Origin: Pythium myriotylum | Lineage: Eukaryota; Oomycota; Peronosporomycetes; Pythiales; Pythiaceae | Length of the DNA stretch: 64,000 nucleotides | Direction of reading: 5' to 3' | NCBI GenBank assembly: GCA_023091665.1 | Contig: JALJCQ010000014.1 | Coordinates: forward strand, 434,001 to 498,000 | Part shown: positions 1 to 9,136 of the stretch, one piece after another | How positions within the stretch are numbered: position 1 is the first letter of the stretch | Layout: every line of letters begins with the position of its first letter | Program-made: the position numbers and the translations under genes | Notes under the pieces: generated by a model | The model's input: only the letters and a program-made list of their open reading frames with translations | Databases searched by the model: none | Told to the model about the DNA's origin: nothing

Positions 1-1516
1 GGTCTTCGTCGTCGTTGTCCTCGATTGCATTATCCACATCGACATCAGAGAACGCACCCTCCTCTTCTTCAGCAATCTCGGCTTGCAGCTCCTCGTGGGT
101 TCGAGTTTGCTTGACTTCCAAGTATGAAATCGTGCCGTGGATGACTTCAGTGAGCAACTCGTAGAGGCGGCGAATGAGCACTTCGTCGAACGCGATCTCG
201 CGGCGGAATTTCTTGCTCTCCGTAGCGCCGTTTGCAGAGCCATTTACTGCCGACCCATTTGCGGCGGCAGCCAAAGCCTCCGCAGCTTTCTTGTGTTTCT
301 TGCCATTGAGATGGCTGTTGTACACACCTTCCGATGTGAACTGCTTGTCGCAAGCTTTGCAGAATAGTGGAGGGGTGCTATCTGCACCCTTGCCATTCGA
401 CGAGCTGTTTCCAGCAGCAGCAGCAGCAGCTCGCTGGTCCCAGCCTTTGACTTCATTCAGCGCCCACTTTTTATCGAATCTTGCCTGGGTCTCGGCAATC
501 ACGTCGTCGAGGTCCACAAGCGGCTGTGTCTTGCGGTAAAAGTCCAGCAAGTAGCCCTTGAGATCGGCGAGGTACTGCTGGTACTCATTTGACTTGCGCT
601 TCTCGTTCTCCGGGATGTCGGCAAAATCGTGGAAGCAGCTCAGATACGTGAGATAATCCACTTTCACGGTCGAATCCTCGCTGTTTCCGGCCGCACGACG
701 CGCTCGGCGGCTTCCCGAGCTAGATCTCGCTGACGATTTGGCTGCGTACTTCTCAATCGACCTGTCCAACACATCACACTACACGTGACCATCCCGTTCT
801 AATACCTCCTCCCAACTCCACCACGCACCATTTAAACGCCGACAAATTGAGGTATCGCGAGTAGAACTCGTGCAAATCGACGTACTTGCCAAAGCGCTCC
901 TCTCCCGAGAACTACCACCACCGCAAAAAAAAAAAAGCTCACGTAAGAACTCCACCGTCCATGCATCCCTCGTTCACGCTCGTACCTGGAGCTGTGGATT
1001 GAGCACGTCGTCGAGCGGCGGGTCGTGGACCACGGGCGTGTTCGGGTACTTGGCGTGGAACGCGCGGATGGACTTGAGCTGCTCGTAGAACGACGTGAAC
1101 ACGGCGCGGCCGCGCATGCTCTCGATCTCGTCCTCAAAGGTCCTAGCCATCCATCCATGGTGAGTTAACTTTCTCGTTTCTCTGGACCATACACCTCGCA
1201 ACGCACTTGTCCTTGTCCTCGTAGAGCTCGTGCACGTGGCGACTCTGCTCCACGACCTTGTCCAGCAGCCCGCTCACCTTGTGGCCGTGGAGCACGCGCT
1301 CGCGGTGCTGGAAGACACACACGACGGTCAGAACTTTGGTTCCGCCAGAACTTTGGTTCCCGCGCACGCCCGACGGCGCGAGCGGGCGCGTTCGAACGCC
1401 ACGCGCAGCGCACGTACGTTGCGAGGCTTCTCGTTGAGGATCGACACGATCGCGCGCTCGTACGACTCGACGGCTTCCTGCCCCGCGCGGAGCTGCTCGA
1501 GCACGGTCGACGCCAT
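1..1516 (-). CDS. SF3A3: Splicing factor 3A subunit 3 (SF3a60/PRP9), 5' part, multi-exon, 3' end outside the window
   Basis: Subunit of the SF3a complex of the U2 snRNP, acting in the nucleus in prespliceosome assembly. Five exons can be read on the minus strand: 1516-1418, 1307-1195, 1142-986, 911-829 and 761-1, each bounded by GT and AG with consistent phase. Exon 1 starts MASTVLEQLRAGQEAV, like the family's N-terminus. Exon 3 encodes FTSFYEQLKSIRAFHAKYPN, matching the conserved FYxRLKxIKEFHRKHPN segment. Exon 4 has GKYVDLHEFYSRYLNL, and exon 5 has VDYLTYLSCFHDFADIPENEK followed by a C2H2 finger (FCKACDKQF...SHLNGKKHKKAAE) near 300-370. A (CAG)n tract at 412-433 encodes an alanine run. The sequence leaves the window in an acidic stretch, before the C-terminal matrin-type finger. 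Family identity is firm; the exact splice sites are inferred. Confidence 0.9.
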
Positions 1517-2679
1517 GGTCGGCTCGGCTGGGCCACGGGAACAACAGGATGGGGCGCCCGCGCAAGGGTACGGTGTAACCACGTAACCCGGGTTTAACGA
1601 GGAAATACGGGTTGAGGATCCGGATTTAAGAGGAAGGTAATGTAGCCATGTCACCAAATGTATCGAGGATTTTTGGTTGGTTGCTTGCACGCAAGCACGG
1701 AGAGCGAGAGGCTGATGGCTCACGAAGCAATCACAACTGGGATGCCTCGCGCGAATCTCGTTCGATCCGCTGGTTTTTCTCGTTGCCTTCAGAAATCCGA
1801 GCTCATCCTTCAACAGCATTTTCAGATCGGGAAGGATTGGGTTGAGTATCGGAAGATCTACCACGTCGTGTCACAGAACACGGGAAGATTTTTTGTTAAA
1901 ATGGGACTCGGCTTCCAGGTTGACAACTGGCAGGCCTCTGCGTTTTGCAGACTCTGAATCTCTAAAACTGTGCTTCAATCTGTTGACGCTTGTCTGATCC
2001 CATGACGAGAACGCAGTGGACATTCAGAACAGGAACTTGACCTGCTCGAGGCCGCCCCTTGACGGGATTACCAAACCGCTCGTGCCAGAATTGAGACCTT
2101 TCAATGCATGAATGAATGCGACGAAAGCTTCACGGACAATCGGTGGTCGAAATTTCGGAGCTTCGGTGACCCACGAGCGGCGTGTTTTTCGAGCTGCGAC
2201 TGGCAGAGATTGCCGGCAGTTTCCGTGATAGTTTTGATCTACTGGTGTCGTCATAGCCCCAGCCTCTGACCGTTCGACAGTTTTTGTACGCATGGGTTCA
2301 TTTATCACAAGCCCAAGAATGCGTGAAAGGGCGTGAACAAGTTCACCGCTTTACGCTCGTGTTTTCGTGATTTCTTGTTCTCACCGTGTTGTTACTCGTC
2401 GACGAATAGGAGGATCCACACATGCCCTGTAGTATCAATCACCCTGTCTGCATAATCGTTAATCTGCGGTAGAAATTAACGGAAAGGCACTTCCACTTCG
2501 TCCACCTCGAATGCGTGAACGACATCATAGAGGTGGTTTTGGACAAACCAAACCCGAATCTTTCACCCCGTGCTTTGTGGTTTCGCCGATATTTCATTGC
2601 AAGTGCAAACGATACAAAAACACTGTTATTTTAATCTGTAATCATTAATCCGTACACGTATCTCCTTCACACGCATCCC
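1517..2679. other. Intergenic, SF3A3 to LOR1
   Basis: This 1.2-kb stretch holds the upstream region of SF3A3 and the downstream region of LOR1. No open frame in it shows a recognisable domain, a signal peptide or convincing coding bias, and no RNA gene or repeat was seen. Confidence 0.5.
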
Positions 2680-3429
2680 CTACGACCTCTCGGCTCGCTG
2701 CTGAATTCTCCGGGCGTACCGCCGAGCCTCGAACTCGACGTTCTGCTTATCTAGCGAACTCTGGTGCCTGTGGTTGGTCTCGTCCATTGCAGCAGCGAAC
2801 AACACAACCAGCGACAGGTCCACGCCTGGCGCCACGACGATGCGGTACTTGCCGTTCCTCACATCGCCGACAGGATACTGTCGCGCGATGGTCTGCATCT
2901 TGCTGCTGCGTCCGCCTCGCTGGATTGCGATCTCGGCTCGGCGTGCGAGCCACTGGTTCTTGCCAACGACGACAACTCGCACACGGTCTCTCGAGTCGTA
3001 GTCGCCCTTGAGCATGAGTGTGAGGTGATGGAAGAACGGATTGAACCGTGTCTCGAAGCGGAAGATCTCCTTACTGTTGATATCGCCACCAGAGAAGACG
3101 ACGAACTCCGTACACTTGGTGTCTGCGGGGGACACGACGTGCTGCTCCATGCCCACGACGGGCACGCCGTACGCATCCACCAACAATCGCCGTAGGGTCG
3201 AGTCCCCAGGCTTTAGCGGCGGCACTTTAAACAGCAGTTTGCCCATCGTGACGTCACGGATCTCGATCTCGTGCTCGTGCGCTTTGTTCCAGAACTGGTC
3301 CTCGAACTCGAGTGTCGTGAGCGTCGAGGCGACAAAGCGCCGGTGGATCGTGCCTTCGAAGCCGCGCTGGCGCACGAGCGGCGACGCCGAGAGGTTACGG
3401 CCCGTGGGGATCGACTCGCGGTTGCCCAT
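2680..3429 (-). CDS. LOR/tubby-C-terminal-like protein, MG start (LOR1)
   Basis: Single-exon protein of 249 aa of the LURP-one-related/tubby-like type, by overall pattern rather than by database match. Landmarks shared with the three other copies here are QRGFEGTIHRRFV near residue 20, TLEFEDQFW near 40, VDAYGVPVVGMEQ near 90, FRFETRFNPFFHHL near 125 and VAPGVDLSLVVLFAAAMDE near 205. The tail is basic. The ATG at 3429 was chosen over in-frame upstream TTG codons because it gives MGNRES, fitting the N-myristoylation pattern M-G-x-x-x-S also seen at the starts of the other three copies. AO1 lies 261 bp upstream on the same strand. LOR domains form a 12-strand barrel around a helix and are thought to bind lipid or sit at membranes; the role here is inferred. 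Confidence 0.7.
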   Translation of the reverse strand: MGNRESIPTGRNLSASPLVRQRGFEGTIHRRFVASTLTTLEFEDQFWNKAHEHEIEIRDVTMGKLLFKVPPLKPGDSTLRRLLVDAYGVPVVGMEQHVVSPADTKCTEFVVFSGGDINSKEIFRFETRFNPFFHHLTLMLKGDYDSRDRVRVVVVGKNQWLARRAEIAIQRGGRSSKMQTIARQYPVGDVRNGKYRIVVAPGVDLSLVVLFAAAMDETNHRHQSSLDKQNVEFEARRYARRIQQRAERS

Positions 3430-3690
3430 GGCGGCGTCTTCTTGTGTTGTGGAGCTGCCTCCTTGCTCGCTCGACACGGCCCACGCACAGGCTGTCAACT
3501 CCCATAGTTTCTGAGTCTTTTATCCACTTTCAGACCGTGTGGAGATTGTGGATGAAAGAAGGGAGATGGGCAAGGAAAGAACAGTCACGTGGAGACTTGA
3601 CGACATGGCTACATTCGATCTACAGTACTATGCACGTATCTCCCTCTCCTCCAGTCTTATTGCATGCTTTCGTTTCCCGACGGACTCATC

Positions 3691-5145
3691 TTAGGCAAAC
3701 TCGGGGCGTTTGAGCAGCTGCGTGGCCGTAGCGATGCCGGCACGGTAAGCGCCGTGCACGTAGCCAAAGTACTCAGCCGACGTGTGCTCGCCTGAGAAGT
3801 AGACACGGCCCACGGGCTCGGCGAGCTTGGCAAAGTCCTCGGCCGTGAAGTCTGGCGGCGGGTTGGCCCACGAGCCGCTGAAGAGTGGGTCCCGACCCCA
3901 GCGGTTGAACGTCACGGAGACAGTCTTGCTGTTAATGCGGCTCGCGGCCTTGGGGAACATGGTCTGCATGACCTGGACCACCTCGTCGCGGACCTCGGCG
4001 TCCGAGAGGTACTCGACACGCTTGGCGAAGTCGCCACCGAGCATGACGAGCGACAAGTAGCTCGGCGTCTTGGGGCTCGAGAAGGCAGGGCCGAGCTTGG
4101 GCAGCGACAAGTCGAGCCACGACGTGTAGTTGCCTGTGACAGCATCGGCGAAGATCCAGGTCTCGGCGTTGTTGGTGTAGTCGGCCCAGAACCGTTCCTT
4201 GGTCTCGACAAAGACCTTGAGGAAGAGCGTCATGTCGACGCGCTGGATCGCGTCCATCTTATCCTCAGGCAGCCGTGGGTTGAAGAGCGTGCGCGCGCGG
4301 TAGCTCATGACGCCAGCGCTGAACGTCGTGACCACAAAGTCGCCCGTGAACGTTGTGAGCTCGCCCGTCTCGGTGTGAGTCGCGTCGACAGACACGCCCT
4401 TGTCATCGTAGCGGATCTTACCGACGCGGTTCTTGAGCACGACGTTTTTGTTGGAGAGTGGGCTCGGGAAGACCGAGTCGAGCAACTTGTACGCAAGGCT
4501 GTTGTACCCCTTCTGATCGATCACAAAGGCGTCGTTGTCGTCGTCCGCGTAGGTGGCAGTGTTGAGCGCAAGCTCGAACGAAGTGTCGTCAGCTGGTCCC
4601 ATATCGAGATCCATCTCGTTGTAGAGCAGAGCCTTCTCGAGGGGCGTGTGCGGCACCCAGCCTTCGTAGCGTAGCGCATCGTCCACCGAGAGGTCCTTCT
4701 TGCGGAGAGCCTTGTAGCGCTTTGCTCGCTCCTCCACCTTCTCGTACGCTTCCTCGAAGCGTTCGACTTCCTCTGCTTCCTCCGGATCTGGAGGCAAGTA
4801 GGTCACCGACGACCAGTTGGTCGTGACGGTCTGAAGTCCAGACTTCTTGGCGACGTCCAAGATCGGGTTGTTCACGAGTCCGTGAATCCAGTTCGCGCCG
4901 AGCTCAATGTTGCGACCGGCGAACGTGCCCTGCTTCATGCGGCCACCGATGTAGTCGTTGGCCTCGATGATCGTAATGTTGGTGAAGCCTTTGTCGAAGA
5001 GCGTCTTGGCCGTCATCACACCCGACATACCAGCACCGAGCACAAGGACGCGGGGCTTGGTCTTGGCGGCAGCCTGATCCGTTGCGCTAGCTCCACCGAG
5101 CAGTACGACCGCGATCGAGAGCCACGCGAGTCCACTGGTTTTCAT
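3691..5145 (-). CDS. Secreted FAD amine oxidase, polyamine-oxidase-like (AO1)
   Basis: A 484-aa intronless flavoenzyme. An N-terminal signal peptide (residues 1 to about 22, ending GGASA) leads into the dinucleotide-binding loop VLVLGAGMSGVM (GAGMSG at 37-42). The acidic end of the ADP-binding fold (IIEANDYIGGRM) and GANWIHG follow. The C-terminal FAD motif GRVYFSGEHTSAEYFGYVHG closely resembles that of plant apoplastic polyamine oxidases. The covalent-flavin cysteine motif of mammalian MAO is absent. N-glycosylation sequons (NWSS, NYTS) agree with secretion. The expected reaction is oxidative deamination of an amine or polyamine with release of H2O2; substrate is unknown. AO1 does not pair closely with any of the other six copies by its signal peptide. 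Confidence 0.88.
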   Translation of the reverse strand: MKTSGLAWLSIAVVLLGGASATDQAAAKTKPRVLVLGAGMSGVMTAKTLFDKGFTNITIIEANDYIGGRMKQGTFAGRNIELGANWIHGLVNNPILDVAKKSGLQTVTTNWSSVTYLPPDPEEAEEVERFEEAYEKVEERAKRYKALRKKDLSVDDALRYEGWVPHTPLEKALLYNEMDLDMGPADDTSFELALNTATYADDDNDAFVIDQKGYNSLAYKLLDSVFPSPLSNKNVVLKNRVGKIRYDDKGVSVDATHTETGELTTFTGDFVVTTFSAGVMSYRARTLFNPRLPEDKMDAIQRVDMTLFLKVFVETKERFWADYTNNAETWIFADAVTGNYTSWLDLSLPKLGPAFSSPKTPSYLSLVMLGGDFAKRVEYLSDAEVRDEVVQVMQTMFPKAASRINSKTVSVTFNRWGRDPLFSGSWANPPPDFTAEDFAKLAEPVGRVYFSGEHTSAEYFGYVHGAYRAGIATATQLLKRPEFA

Positions 5146-5179
5146 CTTTGGAATTCGACGCTTGCGTTAACGGAGACCG

Positions 5180-5196
5180 TCGAATTGGATTATGGG
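5180..5196 (-). promoter_or_regulatory. Oomycete-type core promoter of AO1
   Basis: On the minus strand this reads CCATAATCCAATTCG, about 35-50 bp upstream of the AO1 ATG. It fits an Inr-like CCATAAT followed by a CAATTCG flank, and the same CAATTCG or CAAATCG word sits upstream of AO4, AO5, AO6 and AO7. Confidence 0.5.
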
Positions 5197-7445
5197 CGCT
5201 CGAAGGAGGGAGGCACCCACTGAACCCGCCAATTTCGTTTGTCGTCCACTGGCCGAAGTCCTTGGATGCTTTCGCCTGCGAGTAACGGGTCCTCGACTGG
5301 CCATCTCGGAGATCAATTGGTCGAGTGGAGCATCCAGTCGGCAAATCTCATCGCCAGATCCCTATCCCCGAGGACAGAGACACCGGACAGCATCAGCAGA
5401 TTCCTCTCGCGACGTCGCGTCGTGAGGAGATCGCACTAAAAACCACAACGTGACCTGACTCTGTCGCGACACGCCACAGTGTGAATCACATGTACCGTGC
5501 CCCATCGTGCTGTGATGGGCGCTCGGGAGACTGGACAATCCCACTCAGTCGCCACCGAAGTCCGAAAAGTCGGAGCGCGTACAGTAGGAGAGATGCAGAG
5601 TTCCGGAGCAAGACGTCGTGAGAATTCGCTGGACGACCGCGAGAAACCAGATCAGGAAGACTGACGAGACTTCTCGCGTTCGTTCGAGATGATCATGACG
5701 CTGATGCAAGTACCGCTGTACCGTAAAGTGTACAGTACTTGGGGGTCGGAAAGATAAGCGAGGAAAGAACTGTCCGAGTGAGGAGCTACGCACCGGCTAT
5801 GCATCACGAGTTGGACAGTGCGCGACATCTTGGGTGAAGCCTGGTCTGAGGCATGTCGTCCACGCGAAAGGCCATTTTCGAGCGCATCCTATTCATGAGA
5901 CCAGCTTGGATACAGTTTGCTCGCGCTCGAACAAACTGTACGAGTGGAGAAAGTTCCAACTGGCTCCCATCGGATTTCGCGAACAGAGCTCCAGCATGAA
6001 CGAGGTGAGTCACTCTTTCGAGTCCTCAACCTCCTCAAGTCCGTGGAGCGTGGGAGTTGCCAAACACGAGAAATTCTTATGTATGTTGGTGACAACCCCC
6101 TTGGATGCTGATATCACTCGGGACGCAGCGATTTGGTACTCGAATCCGGTAACAAGGAACAACGGCATTTGCCAGCTCCGGCTTTATCATCGACCGAAAG
6201 ACGCCACGCTCCTTCATCTTTACGCAGGTCCGCGAAGACTAGGATGACAGTCTGTGCGTCCGGGCATTGCACCACAACCTACACGCCTTTAGCAAGATAG
6301 ACGACCACGCAGAAAACACGCCGATGGATTCGAGGAGAAACATCCAGGGTCTGTACATCCACAGGTGGCCCCCACCACGTGCAACCGCGTCAGTTGCTCG
6401 CGACCGACTTCCTCGAATGACAACCGAGATCTCTTCTCCTCAGCCGTCAGTGGTAGAGAGCAGGATTGTCAGACCTGGCTTTAGATTGATAACAGAGCGA
6501 TCCAATACCAAGCCTCACCTTTGAAGTAGAATACGTATTATAGTTTATTTTTCGTAAGCTTGTCAAATCCGTCGTCAAACCCGAGGAGCCACTGGATAGC
6601 ACCAGCACTCATTGGTCCCCTCTGTTAGGTTGTTTTCGAAACTCTCGAGCCCATGCACTTCTTGCCATCCAGGGCTGCTTCTGGGAGGTGAAGCGCAATA
6701 AACTCAAACTCGATTTCGCCCCAGCTGACAATCTTGCTGAGTATCACGGACGAATCGTAGTCATGAACAGTTGGGATGAGTCAGATATTCAATGCAGACA
6801 ACCTCTCAACGATTGGATCATCGGAGTTCTGGGATATCCGAGAGAATCCATGACTGATGTAGCAAGCTTGTCGTCAGCGGAGTGAGTCGAGTCGCAAGCG
6901 CAACGAGCTGTGCTCCTAGTTTTGAGATTAAACGAGTGACCACGGCAAGCCCATCGGTGCTTTGTTCCGAGCGAACATCGAATGTAACGTGCATTTTGTA
7001 CTTTAAGTAGCTGGGCATGGAACATTTTTTAATGTGGTGATACGGGCTCCGGGGGATAACTTCGATGTGGGATTTGGTCGGTAGAGGCCTTCCGCTAACC
7101 ATTGCTGGACAGTCAGACAAATCCCAGTCAAGAGTCGAGTTGCAGTGTCGGCTGATTGCTGAGAGGGGAAACTTTGAACTAGTTCAGGTTTCTGCGATGT
7201 CCTTACGCAGCCAAAGTAAGTTCGGCTCTCTGGCATAGTGCACATGGACCTAGATTCCATCAATAGGCCAATCACAATTGACTCGTTCTGGCTCACCCAC
7301 TCTGGCAGAGAAGATCTGCTCGACCACATGTTATCTCTTTCCCGTGTAGGTTGCATGTCACACCCGTTGGCGATCCCGTCTCCACGCTGCCGCCCCGCTC
7401 ACATTCGAATCCGAACGGAGCTCCTCAGCCGATACTTCCACCACG
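5197..7445. other. Long divergent intergenic region AO1/AO2
   Basis: About 2.2 kb between two divergently transcribed amine oxidase genes. No open frame shows a domain, signal peptide or paralog elsewhere in the window. An Inr-like site (GCTCACATTCGAATCCG, 7397-7413) lies 33-49 bp upstream of the AO2 start. The region may hold shared regulatory sequence; nothing else was recognised. Confidence 0.45.
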
Positions 7446-8924
7446 ATGCTCGCATCTCTACGGACGCTCACGGTCGCGGCCCTACTTGTCGCCTCGGCTC
7501 ATGCTGCCACCACCGAGCAAGCCGCCGCCAAGCCCAAGCCCAAGATCCTCGTGCTCGGCGCTGGCATGTCCGGTGTTATGGCCGCATCAACGCTCTTCGA
7601 GAAGGGCTTCACCGACATCACGATCATTGAGGCGAACGACTACATCGGCGGTCGGATGCGCTCGGGTTCATTTGCTGGTCGTCATATCGAGTACGGCGCG
7701 AACTGGGTCCACGGCATCAGCGACAACCCGATCTACAACTACTCAAAGAGCAGCGGACTCACTCTGATTGAGACCAACTTCTCGTCTGTGACGTACCTGC
7801 CTGTCGGTGCCGATCCCAACGTCGCCGAAGAAGTCGAGGAATACGAGGAAGCCACCGACAAAGTCGACGAGCGAGCCAAGAAGTACTTGGCTGCAGGGAA
7901 GAAAGATCTCGCGGTCGATGATGCATACCGCTACGAAGGCTGGGTCGCACATACACCTCTTGAGCAGGCCCTCTTGTACAGCGATATGGATTTGGATATG
8001 GGGCCGGCCCATGAAACATCGTTCGAGCTGGGCTTGAACACGGCGACCTATGCGTACGACGACCACGACATGCTGGTTGTGGACAGTAAAGGATACAACA
8101 GCCTCGCGTACAGCCTCCTTGATAAGCACTTCCCCAATCCATTGACCAACAAGAACGTCATCCTCAACACAAATGTCACCAAGATCGCGTATGACAAGAA
8201 TGGCGTCACAGTCACAGCACAGAACATCAAAACTGGTGCCATTTCAACGTACAAGGCCGACTTTGTCGTCTCAACTTTCAGCGCCGGTGTGCTTCGAAAC
8301 AAAGCGCTCACGCTCTTCAGCCCCACGCTCCCAGAAGACAAAATGGACGCAATCTTCCGTGTCGATATGACGCTCTTCATCAAGGTCTTCGTCGAGACCA
8401 CCGAGCGATTCTGGGCCGACGTCACCGCTGGCACTGACACATGGATCTACGCCGACAAGCTCGTGGGAAATTATACGGCCTGGCTCGATCTGTCGATTCC
8501 CAAGCTTGCGTCTGGATTTTCCAGCACGAAGAATGCGACGACGAGTAGCTTTCTCGCTATGTGCACGCTTGGAAGCGACTTTGCCCGCCGCACCGAGACC
8601 CTCACAGACGATCAGATCCGTGACGAGGTCATTCATGTCATGCGCGCCATGTTCCCCAAGGCTGCGGGTCGCATCAGCCGAACGACTGTAACGGGCGTCA
8701 CAGTCCACCGTTGGGGCCAGGATGAGTTCTTCGGAGGCTCATGGAGCAACCCTCGTCCCGACTTCACGAGGGCCGACTTTGCCAAGCTCGGCAAACCCGT
8801 AGGACGCGTGTACTTCTCGGGTGAACATACGTCTGCTGAGTACTTCGGCTACGTGCACGGCGCGTACCGCGCTGGTATCGCAACGGCTCAGCAGCTCCTG
8901 GCACGAGCTGAATTTCAGAAATAA
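7446..8924 (+). CDS. Secreted FAD amine oxidase (AO2)
   Basis: A 492-aa intronless paralog of AO1. Signal peptide MLASLRTLTVAALLVASAHA, then VLGAGMSGVMAA (GAGMSG at 38-43), IIEANDYIGGRM and YGANWVHG, and the C-terminal GRVYFSGEHTSAEYFGYVHG near residues 455-475. Sequons include NFSS, NYTA and NATT. The signal peptide and the insert after SYLPVGADPN in AO2 and AO3 set these two apart as a sub-pair. The gene lies on the opposite strand to AO1. A secreted H2O2-producing oxidase is the best reading; substrate cannot be told. Confidence 0.88.
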   Translation: MLASLRTLTVAALLVASAHAATTEQAAAKPKPKILVLGAGMSGVMAASTLFEKGFTDITIIEANDYIGGRMRSGSFAGRHIEYGANWVHGISDNPIYNYSKSSGLTLIETNFSSVTYLPVGADPNVAEEVEEYEEATDKVDERAKKYLAAGKKDLAVDDAYRYEGWVAHTPLEQALLYSDMDLDMGPAHETSFELGLNTATYAYDDHDMLVVDSKGYNSLAYSLLDKHFPNPLTNKNVILNTNVTKIAYDKNGVTVTAQNIKTGAISTYKADFVVSTFSAGVLRNKALTLFSPTLPEDKMDAIFRVDMTLFIKVFVETTERFWADVTAGTDTWIYADKLVGNYTAWLDLSIPKLASGFSSTKNATTSSFLAMCTLGSDFARRTETLTDDQIRDEVIHVMRAMFPKAAGRISRTTVTGVTVHRWGQDEFFGGSWSNPRPDFTRADFAKLGKPVGRVYFSGEHTSAEYFGYVHGAYRAGIATAQQLLARAEFQK

Positions 8925-9093
8925 AAAATCGATCAATCGTATGTGTGAGAATCGTCACCAAGTTTTAATCATGGCCCTGGAGCAACTTCATGCGAGATCT
9001 CTGTGGTCCCTACCATCGTGGTTTGCACGCTGCTTGTGAGGTGAATATCCAGTACCCTCGAATACGTGTATTTGGTGTGTCTGATAGCCAGCT

Positions 9094-9120
9094 AGAGCCT
9101 TGGTGTGACACCAAGGCTCT
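9094..9120. repeat. Perfect short hairpin between convergent genes
   Basis: AGAGCCTTGGTG, a 3-base loop TGA, then CACCAAGGCTCT: a perfect 12-bp stem (13 if the outer loop bases pair). It sits between the 3' end of AO2 and the 3' end of the convergent membrane-protein pseudogene. It could mark transcript ends of both or be a relic of an insertion. Confidence 0.6.
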
Positions 9121-9136
9121 TAAGGATACCTGCTGT

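Noticed and set aside
2764..3195. Long plus-strand frames opposite LOR and AO genes
   Set aside because: They are antisense shadows created by GC-rich codon third positions; the minus-strand proteins have paralogs and motifs.
6688..6885. 65-codon frame in the AO1/AO2 gap
   Set aside because: No homology, motif, promoter or paralog; length is within chance expectation.
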